A stretch of DNA of 5,668 bases from Gammaproteobacteria bacterium (GTDB lineage Bacteria > Pseudomonadota > Gammaproteobacteria > S144-34): positions 1 to 5,668 of the forward strand of contig WGBS01000109.1 in the NCBI GenBank assembly GCA_015494165.1, written 5' to 3'. The position numbers and the translations under genes were made by a program. The notes below the pieces were generated by a model. That model was not told where the DNA came from. It was given only the letters and a program-made list of their open reading frames with translations, and searched no databases. Shown one piece after another: positions 1-5,374 of the stretch (its first letter is position 1; the number at the start of each line of letters is the position of its first letter).

Positions 1-1988
1 GTCCAGGCGTTCGCCACGCCGGGGAAGCGGATGGCCTGGTCCATCTCGCGCATGAGGTCGGCCGTGGTCTTGGCCGGGTCCGGCCATTCCTCCTTGGGCT
101 TGAGCCGCACGATGGTCTCGATCATGGACAGCGGCGCCGGGTCCGTGGCGGTCTCCGCGCGCCCGATCTTGCCGAAGACCGACTCCACCTCGGGGAAGGT
201 GCGCAGGATCTTGTCCGTCTGCTGCAGGAGCTCGCGCGCCTTGGTGATGGAAAGCCCCGGGAAGGTGGTCGGCATGTAGAGAATGTCGCCCTCGTCCAGC
301 GGGGGCATGAACTCCGTCCCGACCCGCGCCAGCGGCCAGGCAGTCGCCGCCACCAGCGCGACGGCCACGGCCAGCGTCACCAGCTTGAAGCGCATGGCGA
401 GCCTGAGGGCCGGCCGGTGGAGGAAGTGCAGCAGGCGGTTCACGGGGTTTTTCGCCTCCGGCAGGATGCGCCCGCGGATGAACCACACCATGAGCAGGGG
501 CACCAGGGTGACGGCGAGGCCCGCAGCGGCCGCCAGCGAATAGGTGCTGGTGAAGGCCATGGGGCTGAAGAGCCGCCCCTCCTGCCCCTGGAGGGCGAAG
601 ATGGAGATGTACGAGACCGTGATGATCAGCAGCGAGAAGAACAGGGCGGGCCCCACCGCCTTGGCCGCGTCCACGATGGCATGCGCGCGCTCGGTGGGGT
701 TGAGCGGCCCGCCCTTCGCACGCGCGGCCTGCTCGAGATGCTTGTGCGCCGTCTCGATCATGACGATGGCAGCGTCCACCATGGCGCCGATGGTGATGGC
801 GATGCCGCCGAGCGACATGATGTTGGCGTTGATGCCCTGCCAGCGCATGACGAGGAAGGCGATGAGGATGCCCACCGGCAGGGAAAGGATCGCCACCAGC
901 GCCGAGCGCGCGTGCAGCAGGAAGAGCACGCACACGATGCTGACGACGATGAACTCCTCGACCAGCTTCTCCTTGAGGTTGGCCACCGCGCGCTCGATGA
1001 GGGCGCCGCGGTCGTAGACGGGCACGATCTCCACGCCCTCGGGCAGCCCCGCCTTGAGCTCCTCGAGCTTGGCGCGCACCGCGCGGATGGTGTCGAGGGC
1101 GTTCTCGCCGTAGCGCATGATGACCACCCCGCCCGCGACCTCGCCCTCACCGTCGAGCTCGGCCACCCCCCGCCGCAGCTCGGGGCCGAGCTGCACGGTG
1201 GCGACGTCACGGACGAAGACCGGCGTGCCGTCGCGGCTCACGCCCACCGGAATGCTCTCGATGTCGGCGATCGAGCGGATGTAGCCGAGGCCGCGCACCA
1301 TGTACTCGGTCTCGGACATCTCCACCAGCCGGCCGCCGACGTCGTTGTTGGAGCGCATGAGCGCGTGGCGCACCTTGCCGAGCGGGATGCCGTAGCGCAG
1401 GAGCGCGTTCGGGTCGACCACGACCTGGTACTGCTTGACGTAGCCGCCCACCGAGGCGACCTCGGCCACGCCCGGCACCGTCTGCAGGGCGTAGCGCAGG
1501 TACCAGTCCTGGATGGAGCGCAGCTCCGCGAGGTCGTGGCGGCCGCTGCGGTCGACGAGCGCGTACTCGTAGACCCAGCCGACCCCCGTGGCGTCCGGCC
1601 CCAGGGTGGGGGTGACGCCGGGCGGCAGCTTGCTCGCCACGTAGTTGAGGTACTCGAGCACGCGCGAGCGCGCCCAGTACATGTCGGTGCCGTCCTCGAA
1701 GATGATGTAGACGAAGGACAGCCCGAAGAAGGAGTAGCCCCGCACCACCTTGGCGTTCGGGACCGCCAGCATGGCGGTGGTGAGCGGATAGGTCACCTGG
1801 TCCTCGACCACCTGCGGCGCCTGTCCCGGATACTCGGTGAAGATGATGACCTGCACGTCCGAGAGGTCCGGGATGGCGTCCAGCGGGATGGTGCGCACCG
1901 CCCACAGCCCGCCGGCGACGAGGATCGCCACGGCGACGAGGACCACGAAGGCGTTGCGGGTGGAGGCATCGATGATGGCCTTGATCAT
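1..1988 (-). CDS. cusA: CusA-like copper/silver RND efflux pump (3' end cut off by window edge)
   Basis: Inner-membrane, proton-driven HME-RND transporter that exports Cu(I)/Ag(I) through the CusCBA complex. The frame opens at ATG 1988-1986 and stays open for 662 codons to the left edge; the family is about 1,040-1,050 aa, so roughly the last third is missing. The protein starts MIKAIIDASTRNAFVVLVAV, with TM1 at about residues 13-31 and TM2 from about 344. The TM4 motif GAMVDAAIVMIETAHKH contains Asp405, at the same position as the proton-relay Asp405 of E. coli CusA. Met572 (ILYMPTT) and Met622 (APLSMIET) align with E. coli Met573 and Met623, two of the three periplasmic metal ligands. The third, Met672, would lie just past the edge. 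These motifs favour CusA over the zinc/cobalt pump CzcA. The start overlaps the cusB stop as ATGA, and GGGGAGGG (2002-1995) lies 6 nt upstream, so translation is probably coupled. No frameshift was seen. Confidence 0.95.
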   Translation of the reverse strand, partial: MIKAIIDASTRNAFVVLVAVAILVAGGLWAVRTIPLDAIPDLSDVQVIIFTEYPGQAPQVVEDQVTYPLTTAMLAVPNAKVVRGYSFFGLSFVYIIFEDGTDMYWARSRVLEYLNYVASKLPPGVTPTLGPDATGVGWVYEYALVDRSGRHDLAELRSIQDWYLRYALQTVPGVAEVASVGGYVKQYQVVVDPNALLRYGIPLGKVRHALMRSNNDVGGRLVEMSETEYMVRGLGYIRSIADIESIPVGVSRDGTPVFVRDVATVQLGPELRRGVAELDGEGEVAGGVVIMRYGENALDTIRAVRAKLEELKAGLPEGVEIVPVYDRGALIERAVANLKEKLVEEFIVVSIVCVLFLLHARSALVAILSLPVGILIAFLVMRWQGINANIMSLGGIAITIGAMVDAAIVMIETAHKHLEQAARAKGGPLNPTERAHAIVDAAKAVGPALFFSLLIITVSYISIFALQGQEGRLFSPMAFTSTYSLAAAAGLAVTLVPLLMVWFIRGRILPEAKNPVNRLLHFLHRPALRLAMRFKLVTLAVAVALVAATAWPLARVGTEFMPPLDEGDILYMPTTFPGLSITKARELLQQTDKILRTFPEVESVFGKIGRAETATDPAPLSMIETIVRLKPKEEWPDPAKTTADLMREMDQAIRFPGVANAW

Positions 1989-3520
1989 CGCGCGCCCTCC
2001 CCATGCGCGGCCGCCGACGCACCGCCGTCGTGGCCACCGGCCTCATGGCCGCTCCCGTGGCCGCCGCCCTCGGGGGCTGGCGTCTCGTGGCCGCCGCCCC
2101 CGTGGGTGGCCGTGCCCGCCTCGCCCGCGCCCTCGGGCTCGAGCATCTTGGCCGCCGCCTCGCGGATCTTGGACTCGGAGTCGATCAGGAACTGCGCCGA
2201 GGTGACGACGCGCTCGCCGGGGCGCAGCCCCTCGAGCACCTCGACCCAGCCGTCGGCGGCGAGCCCCAAACGCACCTCGCGCGGGACGAACTTGCCCCCG
2301 CCCCGGGCGACGAAGACCTGCTCGCGCACGCCCGTGCGCACGACGGCCTCCTCGGGGATGGCGAGCGCCCGCTCGCGCCGCCCGGCCAGGATGTGCACCG
2401 TGGCGTACATGTCGGGCTTGAGGGCGAGGTCCGGGTTGTCGAACTCGAGCCGCACGCGCACCGTGCGGGTGCGGCGCTCGGCATAGGGGTAGATGTAGGT
2501 GATGCGCCCGCGGAACACCCTGCCGGGGAGCGCGCGCAGGCGCAGCTCGGCCTCGTCGCCGACGCGCACCCACGGCAGGTCCTGCTCGAAGACGTCGGCG
2601 TAGACCCACACGCGCGAGAGGTCGGCGATCTCGTAGAGCACCTTGCCCGGGCTGATGTGCTGGCCTTCGCGCACACCCACGCGCGTGACGATGCCGGAGA
2701 CGGAGGCGCGCAGCGGCACGGTGCGGCGCACCTTCCGCGTGCGCTCGATGCGCCGGATCTCGTCGGCTGGCACGTCGAGCAGGCGCAGGCGCTCGCGCGC
2801 GCTCGCCACCAGCCGCTCGGCCGTCTCGCGGATCTCGGGGTAGACGCTCCGGCCGAGGACGTCGCGGTTCTCGAGCGCGAGGAGGTATTCCTCGGCGCTC
2901 GCGACGATGCGCGGGGCGTAGACCTCGAGCAGCACCCGGCCGCGCTCGACCGGCTGGCCGGTCTCGCTCACGTGCAGGCGCTCGACCCAGCCGCTGATCT
3001 TGGGGCTGATGCGGCTGATGCGGCGCTCGTCGTAGTCCACGCGGCCCACGGTGACGATGCGCCGCGCCAGCGTGCGGTGCTCGGCGCGCGCGGTGCGCAC
3101 GCCGATGTTCTGCACCACCACCGGATCGATCTTGACCGTGCCCGCGGGCTCGTCCCCGCCCTCGCCCTCGTCGGCATAGACCGGGATGTAGTCCATGCCC
3201 ATCTCGTCCTTGGCCGGCACCGGCGAGGTGATGCTCGGGTTCATCGGGTGCCGGTAGAACAGGATCTTGCGCTCCTTCTTCTTCGGCTGGGCCTCGTCGG
3301 CGTAGACCGGGATGTAGTCCATGCCCATCTCGTCCTTGGCGGGCACCGGCGAGGTGATGCTCGGGTTCATCGGATGCCGGTAGAACAGGATCTTGCGCCC
3401 TTCCTTGGGAGCGCCTTCCGTGGAGGGCGCCGCCTGCTGCTGGCGGACGGCGTACCAGTACCCGCCGCCCGCACCGGCGGCGAGGGCGGCGAGCGCGAGG
3501 GCGATGGCCTTGGCGTTCAT
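1985..3520 (-). CDS. cusB: CusB-like periplasmic adaptor with duplicated metal-binding motif and His-rich tail
   Basis: Membrane-fusion protein of 511 aa linking the CusA pump to the CusC channel. E. coli CusB also binds Cu(I)/Ag(I) and passes it to CusA. ATG 3520 was chosen because AAGGAG (3534-3529) lies 8 nt upstream, the ATG overlaps the cusC stop as ATGA, and the product begins with a hydrophobic N-terminal anchor or signal (about residues 4-24). The frame stays open far upstream, but that part lies antiparallel-free within cusC in another frame and looks arginine/alanine-rich and spurious. Domains: two identical 35-residue heavy-metal-binding motifs (42-76 and 84-118, each with YRHPMNP and MGMDYIPVY); first half of the lipoyl/barrel-sandwich (ISGWVERLHVSETGQPVERG, about 175-194); alpha-hairpin (about 203-270); second lipoyl half (VSGIVTRVGVREGQHISPGK); beta-barrel and membrane-proximal parts; and a Gly/His tail (about 469-511) with His at 473, 478, 488, 492, 497 and 506. 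The length exceeds E. coli CusB (about 407 aa) mainly because of these two additions. Confidence 0.95.
   Translation of the reverse strand: MNAKAIALALAALAAGAGGGYWYAVRQQQAAPSTEGAPKEGRKILFYRHPMNPSITSPVPAKDEMGMDYIPVYADEAQPKKKERKILFYRHPMNPSITSPVPAKDEMGMDYIPVYADEGEGGDEPAGTVKIDPVVVQNIGVRTARAEHRTLARRIVTVGRVDYDERRISRISPKISGWVERLHVSETGQPVERGRVLLEVYAPRIVASAEEYLLALENRDVLGRSVYPEIRETAERLVASARERLRLLDVPADEIRRIERTRKVRRTVPLRASVSGIVTRVGVREGQHISPGKVLYEIADLSRVWVYADVFEQDLPWVRVGDEAELRLRALPGRVFRGRITYIYPYAERRTRTVRVRLEFDNPDLALKPDMYATVHILAGRRERALAIPEEAVVRTGVREQVFVARGGGKFVPREVRLGLAADGWVEVLEGLRPGERVVTSAQFLIDSESKIREAAAKMLEPEGAGEAGTATHGGGGHETPAPEGGGHGSGHEAGGHDGGASAAAHGEGAR
1998..2104 (-). repeat. His/Gly-rich tail-coding segment of cusB with 30-bp periodic repeats
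   Basis: This stretch encodes the CusB C-terminus with six His in the last 39 residues. A 14-bp direct repeat (2056-2069 and 2086-2099) is spaced exactly 30 bp apart, which is ten codons, giving repeated GGGH units (GGGGHETPAPE, then GGGHGSGHEA, then GGHDGG). Tails like this are typical of low-affinity metal-binding extensions; the function is inferred from composition. Confidence 0.65.
3167..3397 (-). repeat. In-frame tandem repeat in cusB: two 105-bp copies of a heavy-metal-binding motif
   Basis: Copy 1 (3397-3293) and copy 2 (3271-3167) are 105 bp each, with a period of 126 bp and a 21-bp spacer encoding AQPKKKE. I count three base differences, all silent third positions: His49/91 (CAT vs CAC), Pro60/102 (CCC vs CCG) and Tyr73/115 (TAC vs TAT). 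The 35-residue products are identical. Each unit is a Cys-free variant of the heavy-metal-binding domain found at the N-terminus of CusB-type adaptors, with likely ligands in HPMNP and MGMD. Confidence 0.93.
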
Positions 3521-4812
3521 CGCTGGATCTCCTTGCCCGTGGCCGCGGCGAGGCGCGCCAGCGCCTGGTGGGCTGCGCTCTGCATCTCCCACCGCCGCAG
3601 CTCGTGGTTGTACAGGGTGATCTGGGCGCGCACGACGTTGAGGAAATCGACCTTGCCCACCTGATAGGCGGCGAGCATGGCCGCGAGCGTCTGGCGCGCC
3701 TGGGGCAGAATGCCGCGCTCGAGCAGCTCGAGCTGCCCCAGCGCCTCGCGGTAGGCGGCGAGCGCCTGGGCGATCTCGGCGCGCACGCGCTGGCGCGCGT
3801 CCTCCAGGAGGCTGCGCATGCGCATGAGCTCGGCGTTGCGCTGGTCGACGGCGCGCCGCTGCTTGGTGTCGGCGTAGAGCGGCAGCTTCACGCCCACCAT
3901 CACGCTGAGGAAGTCCGGGCGCTCGCGCCCGCCCGGGGCGTCCAGGCGCAGCCCGTAGGTGGCGCCGACCGTGAAGTCCGGCAGCAGGTCGCGGCGGGCG
4001 AGCTCGCGGCGGCGCTCGGCGGCCTGCACGCGCGCGGCGAGCGCGCGCAGCAGGGGGCGCCTGGCATCGGCGATCCCGTAGAGCGCCTCCTCCCCGGGCA
4101 CCGCCGGCAGCGTGCCGGGCTCGCGTCGCGGCAGGCGCACGGGGGTGTCCGCGGGGCGGTTCAGGAGCGCATTCAGGCGGGCCTCGACGCTGCGGCGGCG
4201 CTTGCGCAGCCTGAGCTCCATGTCGCGCAGGCGCGAGAGCTCGAGCTCGGCCAGCAGCACATCCTGCTGGAGCCCCTTGCCGACCCGGTAGGCCGCCTGC
4301 GCCACCTCCACGAGCTGGCGCATGAGGGTCTGGTTGCGCGCCACCACCTCGAGCGCGCGGTCGAGGTGGTGGAGCTGCCACCAGGCGATGCGCACGTCGC
4401 GCGCGAGGCGCAGCCGCACCTCCTCGACCGAGACGGCAGCGGCCTCCGCCTCGTGCTCGGCCGCCGCGCGCCTCAGGGCCAGCTTGCCGGGAAAGGGCAC
4501 GGCCTGGACCACGCCGACCTGGAGCTGGGTCATGGCCTCCTGGTCGAGGTCGAAGGTGTCGACCGGGATGTTCATGGCGTTGAGGCGCAGCACCGGGTCG
4601 GGCAGCGTGCCCGCCTGGGGCGGCACCGCGGCCATGGCGGCGGCGCGCTGGCGTGCGGCCTCGAGGGCGGCGCTCGCGGCGAGCGCCGCCCGCACGGCGG
4701 CCTCCTCGTCGAGGACGCCGGAGTCCGAAGCGGCCGCCGCCTGCCCGAGGCCGAGCAGGGCGCCGAGGGCCAGCGCGCGCCAGGCGCGCAGTGTTCTTGA
4801 ACAGGGATGCAT
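3517..4812 (-). CDS. cusC: CusC-like TolC-family outer membrane channel
   Basis: Outer membrane efflux protein of 431 aa, forming the trimeric exit duct of the Cus complex. ATG 4812 is preceded by GGGAGGAG (4824-4817), and the product starts with a basic, then hydrophobic signal peptide (residues about 1-28, ALALGALLGLGQAAAA, likely cleavage near AAAA-SDS). The internal duplication typical of the TolC fold is visible: AYRVGKGLQQDVLLAELEL (175 onward) matches AYQVGKVDFLNVVRAQITL (382 onward), each in long Ala/Arg/Glu-rich helices. VPFPGK (105-110) and VKLPLYAD mark the family beta-strand regions. E. coli CusC is a lipoprotein; here the only early Cys (Cys4) lies before the hydrophobic core, so no lipobox is evident. 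The closest type is the heavy-metal subgroup associated with CusBA or CzcBA; the symbol rests on the CusA-type pump downstream. The stop TGA (3519-3517) overlaps the cusB start by 4 bp. Confidence 0.92.
   Translation of the reverse strand: MHPCSRTLRAWRALALGALLGLGQAAAASDSGVLDEEAAVRAALAASAALEAARQRAAAMAAVPPQAGTLPDPVLRLNAMNIPVDTFDLDQEAMTQLQVGVVQAVPFPGKLALRRAAAEHEAEAAAVSVEEVRLRLARDVRIAWWQLHHLDRALEVVARNQTLMRQLVEVAQAAYRVGKGLQQDVLLAELELSRLRDMELRLRKRRRSVEARLNALLNRPADTPVRLPRREPGTLPAVPGEEALYGIADARRPLLRALAARVQAAERRRELARRDLLPDFTVGATYGLRLDAPGGRERPDFLSVMVGVKLPLYADTKQRRAVDQRNAELMRMRSLLEDARQRVRAEIAQALAAYREALGQLELLERGILPQARQTLAAMLAAYQVGKVDFLNVVRAQITLYNHELRRWEMQSAAHQALARLAAATGKEIQR
3529..3534 (-). promoter_or_regulatory. 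Ribosome binding site of cusB, inside the end of cusC
   Basis: AAGGAG sits 8 nt before ATG 3520 and encodes Lys427-Glu428 of CusC. It decides the cusB start within a reading frame that is open for 287 codons further upstream. Confidence 0.8.
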
Positions 4813-4816
4813 CTCG

Positions 4817-4824
4817 CTCCTCCC
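4817..4824 (-). promoter_or_regulatory. Ribosome binding site of cusC
   Basis: GGGAGGAG lies 4 nt upstream of ATG 4812. It is a strong Shine-Dalgarno match and supports this start over the alternative-frame ATG further upstream (4856), which gives no sensible protein. Confidence 0.8.
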
Positions 4825-4841
4825 GTCGCTCGCGGATACCG

Positions 4842-4866
4842 GGGACCGGCGCGCACGCGCGGTCCC
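4842..4866 (-). other. Second inverted repeat upstream of cusC, overlapping the first stem
   Basis: GGGACCG (4842-4848) pairs with CGGTCCC (4860-4866), with CGCG/CGCG able to extend the stem across a one-base bulge. Four bases (4863-4866) are shared with the neighbouring stem at 4863-4882, so the two cannot form fully at the same time. It lies about 18 nt before the cusC Shine-Dalgarno (4824-4817). Function is unknown. Confidence 0.4.
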
Positions 4867-4882
4867 GCTGCCGTCAGCGGGA
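4863..4882 (-). other. Stem-loop after the small cysteine-rich gene
   Basis: TCCCGCTG and CAGCGGGA form a perfect 8-bp stem with a 4-nt loop, beginning 8 bp past the stop of the cysteine-rich gene and before cusC. No T-tract follows on the minus strand (the next bases are GC-rich), so a full intrinsic terminator is unlikely. It could give partial termination or stabilise the upstream part of the message. Confidence 0.5.
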
Positions 4883-4890
4883 AGGAGCGG

Positions 4891-5289
4891 TCAGATCAGG
4901 AAGCTGCAGCAGAGGAGATACTGCGGCTCGGCGTCGGGGGGAGGGGGCTCCGGCGGCACGGGCGCGCCGTGGGGATCCGTCACCGGCAGGCGCAAGCCGG
5001 CGGCCACCGCGGCCACGGGCTGCGCCTGTCCCCCCGGCGGCAGGGCCTGCGCCCCGTCGCGGCAGGGTGCCGGCGCGCGCATGGTGCAGACGGCCGGCTG
5101 GCAGCCGCCGTCGGCGGAGCGCGCCGCCCCGTCCGTGCCGCCCTCGCAGCCGGCGCAGGCGGGCGCTGTGGCCTGGGCGCCAGTCGCGGCGGCGAGGCAG
5201 GCCTCGATCGGGGCGACCAGCCAGGCGAGCGCGAGCAGCAGCGCCGCCGCCGCTCCCGCACCCGTGCTTCGCACCCTGGCCTGCCTCAT
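4891..5289 (-). CDS. Small secreted cysteine-rich protein of unknown family, first gene of the cus cluster
   Basis: A 132-aa product that I cannot assign to a named family. ATG 5289 was preferred because GGGGAG (5300-5295) lies 5 nt upstream and a signal sequence follows directly: basic MRQARVR, hydrophobic core AAAALLLALAWLVAP (about 13-27), then EAC. An in-frame ATG at 5361 would give 156 aa but would place non-signal sequence in front and cover the likely promoter. There are eight Cys: 31, 45, 48 (CAGC, a CxxC), 63, 68, 76, 127 and 128. IEAC at 28-31 is a weak lipobox-like match, so either lipoprotein or ordinary export is possible. The C-terminal part is proline-rich (PVPPEPPPPDAEP, 110-122) and ends QYLLCCSFLI with a CC pair. 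Its place just upstream of cusC, where no CusF is visible, suggests a periplasmic copper-binding, chaperone or sensing accessory role; that is inference. It ends 78 bp before cusC and is probably co-transcribed. Confidence 0.75.
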   Translation of the reverse strand: MRQARVRSTGAGAAAALLLALAWLVAPIEACLAAATGAQATAPACAGCEGGTDGAARSADGGCQPAVCTMRAPAPCRDGAQALPPGGQAQPVAAVAAGLRLPVTDPHGAPVPPEPPPPDAEPQYLLCCSFLI

Positions 5290-5374
5290 CGGTGCTCCCC
5301 ATGCGAGATCGCCCCTCACGGGCGACCGTAGGCTTGTAGCATAGGCGGCGCCGCGGCGCAAACGATGACCTGCG
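5290..5374 (-). promoter_or_regulatory. Candidate cus operon promoter and leader region
   Basis: The 85-bp gap between the cbbR-like stop and the small cysteine-rich gene. Read on the minus strand, a possible -35 TTGCGC (5361-5356, 3 of 6 consensus) and -10 TACAAG (5338-5333, 4 of 6) are separated by 17 bp; an overlapping -10 alternative is TATGCT (5343-5338). A perfect 12-bp palindrome GCGCCGCGGCGC (5359-5348) lies from the end of the -35 into the spacer and could be an operator. A 6-bp stem, 5-nt loop hairpin (5325-5309) would fall in the 5' leader. I see no CueR-type or CusR-type box. The promoter elements are weak, so this is tentative. Confidence 0.35.
5309..5325 (-). other. Short inverted repeat in the putative 5' leader
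   Basis: TCGCCC and GGGCGA form a perfect 6-bp stem around a 5-nt loop, ending about 9 nt before the Shine-Dalgarno of the small cysteine-rich gene. There is no T-run after it, so it is not a standard terminator for the cbbR-like gene. It may be a leader structure or simply a chance match in GC-rich DNA. Confidence 0.35.

Noticed and set aside
1207..2046. 279-codon minus-strand frame over the start of cusA
   Set aside because: Out of frame with the RND protein and without domain similarity. The CusA frame from 1988 is continuous.
417..2486. 689-codon open frame on the plus strand
   Set aside because: It is antisense to cusA and the end of cusB, is rich in His/Arg/Ala/Asp/Gly with no domain, and is explained by the base composition of high-GC genes. 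The minus-strand frame carries recognisable CusA motifs throughout.
3167..3397. CRISPR-like or mobile-element repeat
   Set aside because: There are only two long units, in frame inside a coding gene, with identical protein products. This is a domain duplication.
2003..3664. 553-codon open frame on the plus strand
   Set aside because: Antisense shadow of cusB. Its internal repeat (the stretches around DRDVVHAHLVLG) is only the reverse reading of the duplicated metal-binding motif.
3521..4381. N-terminal extension of cusB to 798 residues
   Set aside because: The extra 287 residues lie in another frame of cusC and are Ala/Arg/Pro low-complexity. The ATG at 3520 has a Shine-Dalgarno, a hydrophobic N-terminus and the expected overlap.
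3568..4800. 410-codon open frame on the plus strand
   Set aside because: Antisense shadow of cusC, with no start context, no signal or fold, and a His/Leu/Ala/Gly composition typical of such shadows.
4863..4882. Rho-independent terminator between the cysteine-rich gene and cusC
   Set aside because: The stem is good, but no T-run follows in the direction of transcription, so I list it only as a stem-loop.
5290..5361. Longer start (ATG 5361) for the small cysteine-rich protein
   Set aside because: It adds 24 residues before the signal peptide, has no better ribosome binding site, and would cover the candidate promoter and hairpin.
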